From positions 3,838,758-3,902,757 of the forward strand of contig NZ_JH719942.1 in the NCBI RefSeq assembly GCF_000275825.1: 64,000 nucleotides of DNA, in the 5' to 3' direction. This document shows, one piece after another, positions 34,966 to 44,455 of the stretch. Position 1 is the stretch's first letter; the number at the start of each line of letters is the position of its first letter. The position numbers and the translations under genes are program-made. The stretch is from Saprospira grandis DSM 2844. Lineage in GTDB: Bacteria > Bacteroidota > Bacteroidia > Chitinophagales > Saprospiraceae. The notes under the pieces were generated by a model that was not told the DNA's origin, made no database searches, and saw only the letters and a program-made list of their open reading frames with translations.

Positions 34966-34986
34966 GTTTATAGCGCTGCGCTAAAA

Positions 34987-37401
34987 TTAACGCAAGGCAA
35001 TTTTGAGTACATCTTCCATGCGCTTGACATAATGAAATTTTAGGCCTTTGATATATTCGGCTTTTACTTCCATGACATGCGGACGGTTGTCCTCGCAAAG
35101 GATCAATTCTTTGACCCCAGCCCGTTTGGCCGCCAAGATTTTTTCCTTAATGCCACCTACCCGAAGCACACGACCACGCAAAGAAATTTCTCCAGTCATG
35201 GCCAAATGAGAGCGCAAGGGCTTCCCCTTAAAGGCAGAGGCTAGGGCCGAAAGCATGGTGATTCCCGCAGAAGGTCCATCCTTGGGCACGGCCCCAGCAG
35301 GAACATGCAAATGCACATCTCTTTGCTCAAAAAGGCTGGCCTCAATGCCAAACTCCTCCGCATGGCTCTTGAGATAAGAAAGGGCCAAGGCCGCAGATTC
35401 TTTCATCACATCGCCCAAGTTCCCCGTCAATTGAAGCTTGCCCTTGCCCGGGCTTAGGCTGGCCTCAATAAAGAGAATTTCGCCCCCCACTTGGGTCCAA
35501 GCCAAACCAACGACTACACCAGCAGGCAGCTTTTCTTCATAAATATCCTTAACAGTGGTTTTAATGCCCAAGGCATCTTCTACATCCTGAGCCGTACTAA
35601 AACGAACCTGCTTTTTATCGCCCTGCGCAATCTGCTTGGCCGCAATCCGCATCAAACGAGCAATTTGACGCTCTAGTTTACGCACTCCCGACTCTTGGGT
35701 ATAGTCCGTAACCAAGGTTTGTAGGGCTTTGGCCCCAATTCTAAACTGATTGCCCGAAATCCCATGCTCTTTGCGCTGCTTGGGAATCAAATGGCGCTTG
35801 GCAATTTCTAGCTTTTCTTCTACCGAATAACCCGAGAGCTCAATGATTTCCATACGGTCCAAAAGGGCCGGCTGAATAGAACTCAAGGAGTTGGAGGTAG
35901 CAATAAAGAGGACCTTAGAAAGGTCGTAATCCAACTCCAAATAGTTGTCGTAAAAACTGCTATTTTGCTCTGGGTCTAAAATCTCTAGTAGGGCAGAAGA
36001 GGGATCGCCCCGCTGTCCACTACCCATCTTATCAATCTCATCCAAAATGAAGACGGGATTAGAGGTTCCCGTTTTTTTCAAAGATTGAATGATACGACCA
36101 GGCATGGCCCCAATATAGGTTTTACGGTGTCCCCGCAATTCCGACTCATCATGTAGGCCACCTAAAGACATACGGATGTATTCTCGGTTGAGAGCCGAAG
36201 CTACCGAACGCCCCAAAGAGGTTTTTCCCACACCTGGAGGGCCCAATAGGCAAATAATAGGCGCTTTCATGTCTTGACGCAACTCCAAAACTGCCAAATA
36301 TTCCAAAATCCGATCCTTGACCTTGTCCAAACCATAATGGTCATGGTCCAAGATCTTTTCGGCCTTGTTCAAATCAAAATTATCCTCGCTAAACTCATTC
36401 CAAGGTAAATCGACTAAGGTCTCTAAGTAGTTGAGCGTTAGCGAGTAATCTGGCGCCATAGGGTTGGTGCGCTCCAATCGACGGAGCTCCCGATCAAATT
36501 TTTCTTGCACCGCTTCCGACCAGTCTTTATCTGCTGCCTTGGCCCGCAAACGGTCCACTTCTTGGCTCTGCGGATTTTCGCCTAGCTCATCCTGAATCAA
36601 TTTCATCTGCTGGTTGAGGATGTAATCCCGCTGCTGCTTCTCCATCTCTTCCCGCACTTTCTCCTCCAATTCGGCCCGAATCTCAGTAATGTGCAACTGA
36701 ATACTCAACTGCTCCAACAAGATTTTGGCCCGCTTGAGCAGCTTGCTCTCATTGAGCAACTCCTGCTTGGCACTCACGCTCACCTGCATATTGGTGGCCA
36801 CAAAATTGACCAAAAAACCAGAGTTCTGGATCTTATGCAGCAGCTGCACCGCATCCGAAGGAATTTGCGGACTAATATCTATTAAGGCCTCACTTTTCTC
36901 TCGAATAGATTGTAAGGTCGCCTCAAACTCAATTTGCTCTTTCTTCTTAGGCCGCTCATCAACCAACAAAATAGGCTCGGCTCGCAAAAACGGAAGGATC
37001 TGCAGCGCTTTGCGCTCTCTGCCCGTCCGTCGACGACCCTGCAAAATAGCCGTATAACTATCATCGGGCATTTTGATGAGACGAAGAATTTTAGCCACCA
37101 CGCCCAAGGCGTGCAGATCTTTCAATTTTGGCTCATCTACCTCCATATCTTTCTGGGCAAAAACCAAAATATGCTGACCATCTGCATAGGCATCTTGTAC
37201 CGCCGCTATAGAACGCTCGCGGCCCACCGTTACCGGAATCACAACTCCCGGAAACAAAACGGTGTTCTTCAATGCCAAAACAGGAAGGTCATAACTATAT
37301 TCCTCTTCTTGCATCAAACGCTCCTCTTGCTCGTCTACACTAAAAAAGGGTAAAATTTCCATTTCTTCCTCTGGATTCAAATCGTTTTCTTTTTTTGACA
37401 T
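34987..37401 (-). CDS. lon: ATP-dependent protease Lon
   Basis: Lon unfolds and degrades misfolded and regulatory proteins in the cytoplasm. The 804 residues have the N-terminal substrate domain ([19 protein letters not shown]), a long coiled region, the AAA+ module ([11 protein letters not shown] Walker [11 protein letters not shown] Walker B) and the C-terminal Ser-Lys protease ([10 protein letters not shown] with the catalytic Ser; [15 protein letters not shown] with the Lys). The ATG at 37401 is preferred over 37425 because the acidic N-terminus SKKENDLNP follows directly. A 15-bp palindrome sits 50-64 bp upstream and may be an operator. Confidence 0.97.
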   Translation of the reverse strand: MSKKENDLNPEEEMEILPFFSVDEQEERLMQEEEYSYDLPVLALKNTVLFPGVVIPVTVGRERSIAAVQDAYADGQHILVFAQKDMEVDEPKLKDLHALGVVAKILRLIKMPDDSYTAILQGRRRTGRERKALQILPFLRAEPILLVDERPKKKEQIEFEATLQSIREKSEALIDISPQIPSDAVQLLHKIQNSGFLVNFVATNMQVSVSAKQELLNESKLLKRAKILLEQLSIQLHITEIRAELEEKVREEMEKQQRDYILNQQMKLIQDELGENPQSQEVDRLRAKAADKDWSEAVQEKFDRELRRLERTNPMAPDYSLTLNYLETLVDLPWNEFSEDNFDLNKAEKILDHDHYGLDKVKDRILEYLAVLELRQDMKAPIICLLGPPGVGKTSLGRSVASALNREYIRMSLGGLHDESELRGHRKTYIGAMPGRIIQSLKKTGTSNPVFILDEIDKMGSGQRGDPSSALLEILDPEQNSSFYDNYLELDYDLSKVLFIATSNSLSSIQPALLDRMEIIELSGYSVEEKLEIAKRHLIPKQRKEHGISGNQFRIGAKALQTLVTDYTQESGVRKLERQIARLMRIAAKQIAQGDKKQVRFSTAQDVEDALGIKTTVKDIYEEKLPAGVVVGLAWTQVGGEILFIEASLSPGKGKLQLTGNLGDVMKESAALALSYLKSHAEEFGIEASLFEQRDVHLHVPAGAVPKDGPSAGITMLSALASAFKGKPLRSHLAMTGEISLRGRVLRVGGIKEKILAAKRAGVKELILCEDNRPHVMEVKAEYIKGLKFHYVKRMEDVLKIALR

Positions 37402-37450
37402 GCTGATTATTTGTAATGAATGCAAGCCTCTCGGCCTCTGCTGCCAGTTG

Positions 37451-37465
37451 CTGACAGCTTGTCAG
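37451..37465. promoter_or_regulatory. Palindrome upstream of lon, possible operator
   Basis: CTGACA-GCT-TGTCAG is a perfect 6-bp inverted repeat with a 3-bp centre and no T tract, located before lon. It could be the site of a stress regulator; this is inference. Confidence 0.4.
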
Positions 37466-37613
37466 TCGGTTTGGGCCCAAACTAAGTAGTTTTGCCCGCT
37501 TAATCCTTTCATAAAGATAAAAATTAAGCAAATAGGCCCCTTTTTTAAACCGGCCCTCTATAGGCCAAAAGCTATTCCCTTCTATGTATTCTGCCGTTTT
37601 GACTTGTTTTTTC

Positions 37614-37770
37614 TGGGGCTGCCCCAGCCTGAGGCTGGGTCGGGCTGTTTCGCAGCTCGCTATTCGCTCGGCCCTGCGGCGCTTTCAGCGCCTTGGTCTG
37701 GCCTTCGGCCACTGCTGTCCATCCCTCAGCCGCGGCGCTGCGCGCCTTTGCGGCGGCTTCGCCGCCTGCA
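37614..37770 (+). repeat. GC-rich interspersed repeat, subfamily B, forward
   Basis: Head GGGGCTGCCCC, core CTCGCTATTCGCTCGGCCC, variable hairpin GGCGCTTTCAGCGCC, tail CCATCCCTCAGCC and GGCGGCTTCGCCGCC. It pairs tail to tail with the copy at 37939; no gene lies between. Confidence 0.85.
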
Positions 37771-37938
37771 GAACGCCCAATTGGACCAAAATTAAGGGGC
37801 TGGCCTTAGCGCTTTTAGTTTGTATTTATTCAAAGGTAGTAACTTTGTTTTGTAAACGCAAATTTAGTTTTCTCTAAAAGAACTTTCTTTATGCTCAGCA
37901 ACTGAGGGCTTTGGCCCAGGGCAAAAAATAGCTGGATC
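37771..37938. other. Gene-free spacer between two inverted repeats
   Basis: An AT-rich stretch holding the symmetric CAAAGGTAGTAACTTTG (37835-37851), which reads as a -7-like box on both strands (TACCTTTG on minus, TAACTTTG on plus). No ORF follows on either side before the repeats. Confidence 0.4.
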
Positions 37939-38096
37939 TAGCAGGCGGCGAAGCCGCCGCAGGCCCAGCGCTGCGGAGCGGGTGGCCGTAGGCCAGACCA
38001 AAGCCGCCGCAGGCGGCTGCAGGGCCGAGCAGACCTGCGAGCCCCGCAGCATAGCGGCGGCCAGTTCGGCTTTGCCGAGCTGGCCGCGGGCCCCAA
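37939..38096 (-). repeat. GC-rich interspersed repeat, subfamily C, reverse
   Basis: Minus-strand head GGGGCCCGCGGCCAGC, core CTCGCAGGTCTGCTCGGCCC, hairpin GCCGCCTGCGGCGGC, tail CGCTCCGCAGCGCTGGGCC. The head is 14 bp from the DUF5686 gene stop. Confidence 0.85.
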
Positions 38097-38109
38097 AAGA
38101 TAAGAGAAC

Positions 38110-40596
38110 TTAGAGCGAGAAATTAAAGCTAATGACTCCGCCCCAATCTGGTGTTTTATTTTCACGGATGGCCATCACGGCATCTATTCGGATAATGCGG
38201 AAGAGCTTCCAGCCAATGCGGTCGATACCAAAATTGAGCTCCATATGGTTGCCTTTTTCGGGGGTATAGAGGTGGTGGACCCCCAGAATAGTTTCGAAGC
38301 CCAACTTTTTGAGACCTGGCAATTTATTCCAGAGAAAGCCATTAAAGTGGTGCTCAAAATGGGTCTGCACAAAATAATCCATTGTGCTGTGCTCATAATA
38401 AGGCAAGAGCTGAAAGCTGCGCCATTGCTTGCCATTTTGGGCAAAAAAGGTTTGGTTGCCACGAAAGTGTTGATAATCGACAAAGCGCATATTTTCGGTT
38501 TGCAGGAAGGCGCCGGCCTCTGTGCGCCAGCTAAACTTTCCGATACCAGCCACCGGCAAATTGAGTTTTTGGATATAAGCGCCTAGGTAATCAAAGGCCG
38601 TCATTTCGTCGTTGAGGGCTAGGGCTTTTTTATAAATCAGCCAAATTTCGGGAATATTACTGGGTCGATAGATGCGTTCTTTGGGGTAAGAGAGGTACTT
38701 CTGGCCAAAACGCAGGCGAAACCGCAGGTCAAAAAGCAGGCGATTATTGGCTTGGAAGGCCAGGGTATCTTCTGCTGGCGGCTGATTAAAATCGAGGGCT
38801 TGATTAGAGTAAAACTCCCTTTTTTCTCTGAACAATAGGCTATAATCGGCCTGATTACTGAGGGCTTTGCGCTGGGCATATTCGGCTTGAAAGAGCAGGC
38901 GAAGGCCATTAAATAACCGTTGAGAATAGCGAGCTTGGATAAATGTTTTATCGTAGGCCTTAATATAATTTTGCCGATAGACCAAAGAAGTATAGCTATT
39001 GATGAGCGGGCTCATGGGCGGGTCTTCAACAAACTGCTGGACCAGATTTCCGCCGCTGAGCATCAGGTTGGCATCATTGGTTTTATTGAAGCGAAAAAAG
39101 AGGCTGCCCGAGCTGCGCAGGCGCTTATCGGCAAGGCCATATTGCAGTTTCATCTTGGCATTGAGGTAGCGGGTATTTTCCTTATTGAAGCGCTTGTTGT
39201 AGCCCAGATTAACATCTCCATAAAAGCCCTGTAAGGTATTATACATGATACTATATAGGGGGGAAGAAACCGACCAACTATAGCCCTTATTGCGTTTGCG
39301 GTAGCTATAGCCCGATAGCAGCAGGCTCCAGCTCGGGCGGTTGGCGATGCGGTCCATAGAATCAATATAGGCGGGGTCGTTGAGTATCTTTTGCAGGCTA
39401 TCCTTTACTTGATACTCAACCACTTCTTTTTCGGAAAGTGGAAGAGGGCGAATGCTATCCCAGTAGACCTTTGTTTTTCTATTGGCCTCGGCTTCTACCG
39501 AAAAGATTTCGTTATTAAAGAGCTTTTTGGGAAATTCGGGGGCCAGGTTATACTGTTGAAAAACGCCAATGATTCCTCCAGAGACCTCAATGCCAAAGAG
39601 ATTGATGCTCAGTTCAATTTCTTGAGAAAACAGTCGCCAGACGCTATCTTGCACCTCTACATGCAGCTGCTTAAACGCCACGGTATCGAGGATAGAGATA
39701 TTGGCGGCCTTGCCCGTCGTTTTGAGGTCAGTACTATAGATACACCATTCGCCATCTACAATATAAATGTCGCCAAAGAAGAGTTGGCCCAAGGGGTTTT
39801 TGGGAATGACCTGGACCTGATAGATCATTTTGCCCTCATCAAAAAAGGTATTGAGTAATTTGTATCTATAGGCATTGAGAGCGCCTTGGCCAATAGGCGA
39901 GAGCAGGCGGGCGTCAATCAGCTCTGTATAATTTTGATAGAAATTCATATCTAGCATAGCGGCCCCAGAATTAAAGCTAAAGCCATTATCATCGCCACTC
40001 ACCTTAGAAGAAATCATTTCTTCTTTGACTTTATTGCCTTGGACATAAATTTTAGATACCGATTCGGAAAGATAAACCATGCCACTCCCCGAGGAGTCTA
40101 GTTGCTGCCTAAACTCTTCTGTAGATTGGCCCATAATGCTTTCGGGCAATTCACTAATTTCTTGGGCGCCTTTAACATAGGCCTCGCAGCTAAAGTTCTT
40201 AACCTGATTGAGGTAAAACTTCCGCTTTTTCATGGCCTGCCGAATAATGCCATAGGCAGGGTCTTCAGAGCCATCGACTACCACCTCGGGGGCCTGAAGA
40301 TCGACGGGGGCGAGCTCTACGTTGAGCTCTAGTTGCTCGTTTTCACTCCAGTTTAAGTTGATGACCTTTTTTTTGTAACCCACATACTGAAAGACCAATT
40401 GGTATTCTCCGGGCGCCAGCCGAAGCATATAGCGGCCCTCTATATTAGAAGTGGTGCCCACCGATTCTTTTTGGAGGTAAACCGAGACAAAGGGCAGCGG
40501 CTCTCCTTTTTCATCGGTCACTAAACCCGAAAGTTGGGCCAAAAGCTGGCTAGAGCTAAAGCCCAAAAAGAGAAGCAAAAATAAAATCTTATTCAT
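38110..40596 (-). CDS. DUF5686 outer-membrane protein with carboxypeptidase-like regulatory domain
   Basis: The product has 828 residues. A signal peptide ends near LLAQ (21). Residues about 22-105 are a CarboxypepD_reg-like Ig fold (LSGLVTDEKGEPLPFVSVYLQ, GTTSNIEGRYMLRLAPGEY, YVGYKKKVI), as at the N-terminus of many TonB-dependent receptors. The rest matches the DUF5686 family (DPAYGIIRQAMKKRKFYLNQVKNFSCEAYVKG) and ends in beta-barrel-like strands with a terminal aromatic residue (ISFNFSL). The DUF5686 role is not known; an outer-membrane location is likely. It is divergent from the barrel gene at 40779. Confidence 0.9.
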   Translation of the reverse strand: MNKILFLLLFLGFSSSQLLAQLSGLVTDEKGEPLPFVSVYLQKESVGTTSNIEGRYMLRLAPGEYQLVFQYVGYKKKVINLNWSENEQLELNVELAPVDLQAPEVVVDGSEDPAYGIIRQAMKKRKFYLNQVKNFSCEAYVKGAQEISELPESIMGQSTEEFRQQLDSSGSGMVYLSESVSKIYVQGNKVKEEMISSKVSGDDNGFSFNSGAAMLDMNFYQNYTELIDARLLSPIGQGALNAYRYKLLNTFFDEGKMIYQVQVIPKNPLGQLFFGDIYIVDGEWCIYSTDLKTTGKAANISILDTVAFKQLHVEVQDSVWRLFSQEIELSINLFGIEVSGGIIGVFQQYNLAPEFPKKLFNNEIFSVEAEANRKTKVYWDSIRPLPLSEKEVVEYQVKDSLQKILNDPAYIDSMDRIANRPSWSLLLSGYSYRKRNKGYSWSVSSPLYSIMYNTLQGFYGDVNLGYNKRFNKENTRYLNAKMKLQYGLADKRLRSSGSLFFRFNKTNDANLMLSGGNLVQQFVEDPPMSPLINSYTSLVYRQNYIKAYDKTFIQARYSQRLFNGLRLLFQAEYAQRKALSNQADYSLLFREKREFYSNQALDFNQPPAEDTLAFQANNRLLFDLRFRLRFGQKYLSYPKERIYRPSNIPEIWLIYKKALALNDEMTAFDYLGAYIQKLNLPVAGIGKFSWRTEAGAFLQTENMRFVDYQHFRGNQTFFAQNGKQWRSFQLLPYYEHSTMDYFVQTHFEHHFNGFLWNKLPGLKKLGFETILGVHHLYTPEKGNHMELNFGIDRIGWKLFRIIRIDAVMAIRENKTPDWGGVISFNFSL

Positions 40597-40728
40597 AATC
40601 TTGATTTAGGGAGTTGGAGCAATCTATAGCCCTCAAAATATAAAGCTTTTCCAACTTATGCCCCTCTATAGCGTCTAAAAAGCAACGACAGAAATTATTT
40701 TTGATAGCAGTTCTATCCAAAATATTTG

Positions 40729-40736
40729 TAATTTTG
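40729..40736 (+). promoter_or_regulatory. Candidate -7 box of the 40779 gene
   Basis: TAATTTTG matches TAnnTTTG, 42 bp before the ATG. A TTTG at 40700-40703 lies at a longer than usual distance (25 bp). Confidence 0.4.
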
Positions 40737-40778
40737 CCGCACACAACATATTTAATCACCTTAACACCAAGAAAAACA

Positions 40779-41564
40779 ATGCGTAACCTAAGTTTACTAG
40801 CTCTTTTTCTAATGGCTGCACAGTTTGGTTTTGCCCAAAAAGGCCTAGAATTTGGCGTCACTTTCACGCCTGCCACTAGCTGGATCATCAATGATGAAGA
40901 TTTTGCCCAAGGCGATGACATGGACCTACAAGCCACTTTTGGCTACAATGCTGGCGCTCATCTCGGCATCAACTTCACAGAAGGTATGGGCCTTCAAGTT
41001 GGGGTAAACCTTTCTCAACAAGGCCAAAATTACATCAATAAAGCCTCTTCAAGCAATAAGGACGATATGGATGTATACTCTCGTAAATTGACTTATGTCC
41101 GTGTCCCCGTTTTGCTAAAATTTAATGGAAGCACAGAGGGCTCTTTTACTTCTTATTTCCGCTTTGGCCCTCACCTAGATTTTCTTAGCAAGGCCGTTTA
41201 TAACTATGAAGAAAATAGTGGCTCTATTCTTCGTGTAGATCGTGAAGATATTGATTTGACTCAGGTAGAAAACCCGACTGGTGGAAACTACAAAATCTAC
41301 AATGATGTTGTTTTTGGCGCCACGCTAGAAATGGGTGGAGCCATCAATGTTGATGAAAACATGAAAATTTTGGTGCTTTTCCACCTTTCTGGCTCATTGA
41401 GCAACCCCGAAGGTGAAGACTCTTATGATGCCAGTCCATTTGTTTCATTGACCAATCCCGCAGCCTTCCCCGATGATGCAGGTTCTGCTTCTCGCGGCAC
41501 GGCTTATAACGTAATGGGTGGACTCACTGTAGGTCTGACCTATACTATTGGTGGCGGAGAATAA
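40779..41564 (+). CDS. Outer-membrane beta-barrel protein (PorT-like)
   Basis: The product has 261 residues with a signal peptide (ALFLMAAQFGFAQ, cleavage near 19). The pattern of alternating strands (LEFGVTFTPATSWI, GYNAGAHLGINFTEGMGLQVGVNLSQQGQNY, LTYVRVPVLLKFN, SYFRFGPHLDFL, MGGLTVGLTYTIGG) matches small outer-membrane barrels of the PorT/OMP_b-brl group. It may be a structural or porin-like protein; a role in T9SS cannot be claimed from sequence. A terminator follows. Confidence 0.87.
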   Translation: MRNLSLLALFLMAAQFGFAQKGLEFGVTFTPATSWIINDEDFAQGDDMDLQATFGYNAGAHLGINFTEGMGLQVGVNLSQQGQNYINKASSSNKDDMDVYSRKLTYVRVPVLLKFNGSTEGSFTSYFRFGPHLDFLSKAVYNYEENSGSILRVDREDIDLTQVENPTGGNYKIYNDVVFGATLEMGGAINVDENMKILVLFHLSGSLSNPEGEDSYDASPFVSLTNPAAFPDDAGSASRGTAYNVMGGLTVGLTYTIGGGE

Positions 41565-41594
41565 ACGGCTACCACAATAAAGCGTTTATCTTTT

Positions 41595-41632
41595 AGGACC
41601 AAGCACTTTTTTGTGTTTTGGTCCTTTTTTTT
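41595..41632 (+). terminator. Terminator of the barrel gene
   Basis: AGGACCAA (41595-41602) pairs with TTGGTCCT (41618-41625), with an inner GCAC/GTGT extension, followed by eight T. The C-type repeat head begins in the T tract. Confidence 0.88.
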
Positions 41633-41775
41633 GGGGCCCGCGGCCAGCTTTGCTGGCCGCCGCTATGCTGCGGGGCTCGCTGTTCGCTCGGCCCTGCAGC
41701 CGCCTCTGGCGGCTTTGGTCTGGCCTGCGGCCACCCACTCCGCAGCGCTGGGCCTGCGGCGGCTTTGCCGCCTGT
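41631..41775 (+). repeat. GC-rich interspersed repeat, subfamily C, forward
   Basis: Head GGGGCCCGCGGCCAGC, core CTCGCTGTTCGCTCGGCCC, variable hairpin GCCGCCTCTGGCGGC, tail CACTCCGCAGCGCTGGGCC. It faces the copy at 41871 tail to tail with only about 95 bp between and no gene. Confidence 0.87.
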
Positions 41776-41870
41776 AGAAACGCAAAATGCAAAAATCTTG
41801 GCAAGAGACTGCTAACTTTTTGGCATCATTATGTATTCTTAGAGCGAAAAGGGCTTTATGGACCTAGAGG

Positions 41871-42020
41871 CGGCGCAGCCGCCGGCTTAGGGATGGAAAG
41901 GGGGGCGGCGAAGCCGCAGACCCAAGTTTTTTTTGAAGCGAAGCGAAAAAAAACTGCAGGGCCGAGCAGGCTTGCGAGCCCCGACACAGCCCGGCCCGCC
42001 CGCAGGGCGGGCAAGCCCCA
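41871..42020 (-). repeat. GC-rich interspersed repeat, subfamily B, reverse
   Basis: Minus-strand head GGGGCTTGCCCGCCC with GGGCGGGCCGGGC arm, core CTCGCAAGCCTGCTCGGCCC, an A/T-rich hairpin, tail CCATCCCTAAGCC. The head is 20 bp from the OmpA gene start. Confidence 0.85.
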
Positions 42021-42039
42021 AAAACAAAAAATAACATTT

Positions 42040-43095
42040 ATGCGTCAATTTCTTATTTCTGCTTTTCTATTGGCCTTGGGCCAGGGACTTTTTGCCCAAG
42101 AAAACCTACTCAAAAATCCTTCTTTTGAAGAGGGCTGTAATTGTGATGACAGCACCGAATTAGTGTCTATGCCCTTGGATTGGCAGGCTACGGCTGGGCA
42201 GATCAATTTTTTTAATCCGGGCTGCCCCTTATTGCCCGAACGCAAAACCTATTTGCAGGCCCTAAAAATGCCTACCCCCGCCGAGGGCAAGGTCTATGCG
42301 GGCTTGGGTTTGGCCAAAGAAGGCGAATATTTGACCGGAGAACTGCAAACGCCCCTTTTGGCCAATACAGACTATTTGGTCAAAATGAGAGTTCGGCGGC
42401 CCATCCGTTTTTGTTATACCCCCATTGATGAACTGGGCTTGCGCTTTGATACCCTAGCCCCCAAAAAAGTAGAAGGATATGCCAGTTTGCCGGGGCCTTC
42501 TCTAAAGCTGCGGGCCGATAATGGGGCCATTAAGGAGCAGTATCAATGGCAGGAAATTTCGGCAATTTATAGGGCCGAAGGAGGCGAGCGCTACCTCACT
42601 TTAGGAAACTTTCTGGACAACAATGAGCTCAGTATGCGAAATTGGGCCAAGGGAGATTGCGCCTATATTTATATAGATTGGGCTTCGGTGACCCTCTTTA
42701 AGGGGCAGGTAGATTTGGCCCGCTACCAAAAGGGCCAAGAATTTAAGGCCGAAGAGCGGATTTGGCTCAAAAACATCGCCTTTGAAAAGGCCACAGAGCG
42801 CCTCAAAAGTGAAAGCTTGCCCATTTTGGATGAATTGGCCGAAAACCTAGGGCGTTTCCCGGAGCAAAAATTTGAAATTTCTGGACATACCGACAACAGC
42901 GGAGATGAGGGAAGCAATCGCCTTTTTTCTGAGGCTAGAGCCAAAAGTGTAGTTGATTATTTGGTAGCTAAGGGTATATCGGCCAAGCAGTTGCAACTAA
43001 AAGGCCGAGGCAGCAGCCAAAATATCAATGCCAATGATAGCGATAAAAAAAGGGCCAAAAACTGGAGAATTGAGATCAAGGCCTTGGCCCAATAA
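42040..43095 (+). CDS. OmpA-family protein
   Basis: The product has 351 residues. The signal peptide ends near LFAQ (19). Residues about 20-215 resemble a carbohydrate-binding-type jelly roll (NLLKNPSFEEGCNCDD...NTDYLVKMRVRR). Residues about 243-350 are an OmpA peptidoglycan-binding domain (IAFEKATERLKSESLPILDELA, FEISGHTDNSGDEGSNRLFSEARAKSVVDYLVAKGI, GRGSSQ). It likely tethers the outer membrane to peptidoglycan. The ATG at 42040 starts the signal peptide; the open frame upstream runs through repeats. Confidence 0.92.
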   Translation: MRQFLISAFLLALGQGLFAQENLLKNPSFEEGCNCDDSTELVSMPLDWQATAGQINFFNPGCPLLPERKTYLQALKMPTPAEGKVYAGLGLAKEGEYLTGELQTPLLANTDYLVKMRVRRPIRFCYTPIDELGLRFDTLAPKKVEGYASLPGPSLKLRADNGAIKEQYQWQEISAIYRAEGGERYLTLGNFLDNNELSMRNWAKGDCAYIYIDWASVTLFKGQVDLARYQKGQEFKAEERIWLKNIAFEKATERLKSESLPILDELAENLGRFPEQKFEISGHTDNSGDEGSNRLFSEARAKSVVDYLVAKGISAKQLQLKGRGSSQNINANDSDKKRAKNWRIEIKALAQ

Positions 43096-43098
43096 AAA

Positions 43099-43124
43099 AG
43101 GGGCTGTCTTTGCAGACAACCCCT
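43099..43124 (-). terminator. Terminator between the OmpA and PorP genes
   Basis: AGGGGCTGTCT pairs with AGACAACCCCT (one G-T pair) around TTGC. The T tract lies on the minus-strand side, so it mainly ends transcripts from the PorP gene. Confidence 0.7.
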
Positions 43125-43228
43125 CAAACACTTGTTGATTCACCAACCTATAAGTAGGTGGACAAAACAAAAATAGAATTTTATTCAAATAAAGAGGAGT
43201 TTTACTAAACATTTTTTGGTCCAACTGG

Positions 43229-44215
43229 TTATTTGGCCCAAATGGAGCTTAGGGCTGGCTGTTGCCAGCCTTTTCCATTGGCAAAAAGGGTATAGGCCAA
43301 AAGTACTTCATGATTACTGCCCAATTGTGGACCTAAATTGCTGGCGGTTTGGCTAAAAATATAGCTAATTCGGTAGCGTTGCTTAACCGTTGTGCCCAAC
43401 GAAGCCATTAGGCTGCCCTCGCTGCCGTAGCCTAGGCCCAGCAAAAACCGTTGGTCATAGATATACTGCGCATTTAGCATGACCCCAAAAGGAGAATTGA
43501 GGGCATACCTAAACCAAATTTGAGGAATAATTTGGTGTTTTGGGGCTTCTCCAGCCTTTCTAAAACTGCCCGAATAAAAATCAATTTTAGTAGCGGCATG
43601 CAAATAAATATGGGCCACCCTTCTGAGGTCGGATAGCGATTGCCCATCGGAAAAGCGGAGCTTTAGGCCCAAAATCTGAGGGACCGAAAAGCCCAGCTGA
43701 AATTGCTCGGTTTGATAAAGCGCCCCTAGGGCGGCTTCGGGCAAAAACTGGCTTTCATTGTTCTGAATAATCAGCGGATCATTGGGGTCTAGGGCCGATA
43801 AATCTTGCCCCCTAAGTTGATAGTGCAAAGCCGATAAACTAAGACCCAAATTTAAGCGATGACCAAACTCGCCTTTTTGGACCTTGCCGAGCTGCAATTG
43901 GTAGGCATAAGAAAATTGTAGGGCCGTATAGGAACTAGGGCCCGTCCTGTCTTGTTGCAAGGCCAATCCCCAAGCCATATTTTTATCTTCGGCCCAATGC
44001 TGATAGGCCAAACTGGCCGTTCTGGGCGATTCGGGCATATTTAGCCATTGTTGTTTGTAGCCCAACTGTATTTGCTGAACGCCTTCTTGGCCCAAACTGG
44101 CAGGATTGAGAAAAAAGGCCTGCTGTTGATACTCCTGGCTAAGCGGAAGCTGCTGCCCAAATAAAGGGGAAGCAAAGAGCAACAGAAAAAATAGGTAAGG
44201 AGAGATTTGCAGCAT
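43229..44215 (-). CDS. PorP/SprF-family type IX secretion-associated membrane protein
   Basis: The product has 328 residues. Signal peptide to about 20 (LLLFASPLFGQQ). The start of the mature part, LPLSQEYQQQAFFLNPASLGQEGVQQIQLGYKQQWLNMP, is the family hallmark; further barrel strands follow (FSYAYQLQLG, RLNLGLSLSALHYQL, QNNESQFLPEAALGALY, AQYIYDQRFLLGLGYGS). PorP/SprF proteins are outer-membrane barrels tied to T9SS export of SprB-like adhesins. The usual partner adhesin gene is not adjacent. It is divergent from the small gene at 44258. Confidence 0.93.
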   Translation of the reverse strand: MLQISPYLFFLLLFASPLFGQQLPLSQEYQQQAFFLNPASLGQEGVQQIQLGYKQQWLNMPESPRTASLAYQHWAEDKNMAWGLALQQDRTGPSSYTALQFSYAYQLQLGKVQKGEFGHRLNLGLSLSALHYQLRGQDLSALDPNDPLIIQNNESQFLPEAALGALYQTEQFQLGFSVPQILGLKLRFSDGQSLSDLRRVAHIYLHAATKIDFYSGSFRKAGEAPKHQIIPQIWFRYALNSPFGVMLNAQYIYDQRFLLGLGYGSEGSLMASLGTTVKQRYRISYIFSQTASNLGPQLGSNHEVLLAYTLFANGKGWQQPALSSIWAK

Positions 44216-44257
44216 AAAATTTAAAGCTTTAGTTTAGACTGATCAAAATAACTAATT

Positions 44258-44455
44258 ATGAGCAAGAATAAAAAAGGGAAAACCCCCAAGATGCATAAAG
44301 ATCTTGAGGGCTTCGAAATCCACATCAATGAGTTTGGCGAAATTAAGAGTTCTTTTTCTATTGACCGCCTGAATGACTTTCTCAACGAAAATGTTGATGA
44401 CAAGAAACTCAGAGAAAAAGAAGGGGAGGAAGAAGAGGAAAAGTCAGAAGATTAA
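44258..44455 (+). CDS. Small conserved-looking acidic protein
   Basis: The product has 65 residues: a basic start (MSKNKKGKTPKMHKDLEG), then FEIHINEFGEIKSSFSIDRLNDFLNENVDDKKL and an acidic Glu-rich end. Regular codon use, an ATG 42 bp from the divergent PorP gene and a 4-bp overlap with the convergent TPR gene suggest a real gene. From memory, similar short proteins occur in other Bacteroidota without known function. No membrane segment or signal peptide. Confidence 0.7.
   Translation: MSKNKKGKTPKMHKDLEGFEIHINEFGEIKSSFSIDRLNDFLNENVDDKKLREKEGEEEEEKSED

Noticed and set aside
37835-37851. Divergent promoter pair in CAAAGGTAGTAACTTTG.
   Set aside because: Both strands contain a -7-like box, but no gene follows before repeats on either side and -33 boxes are lacking. 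It is kept only as a note in the spacer.
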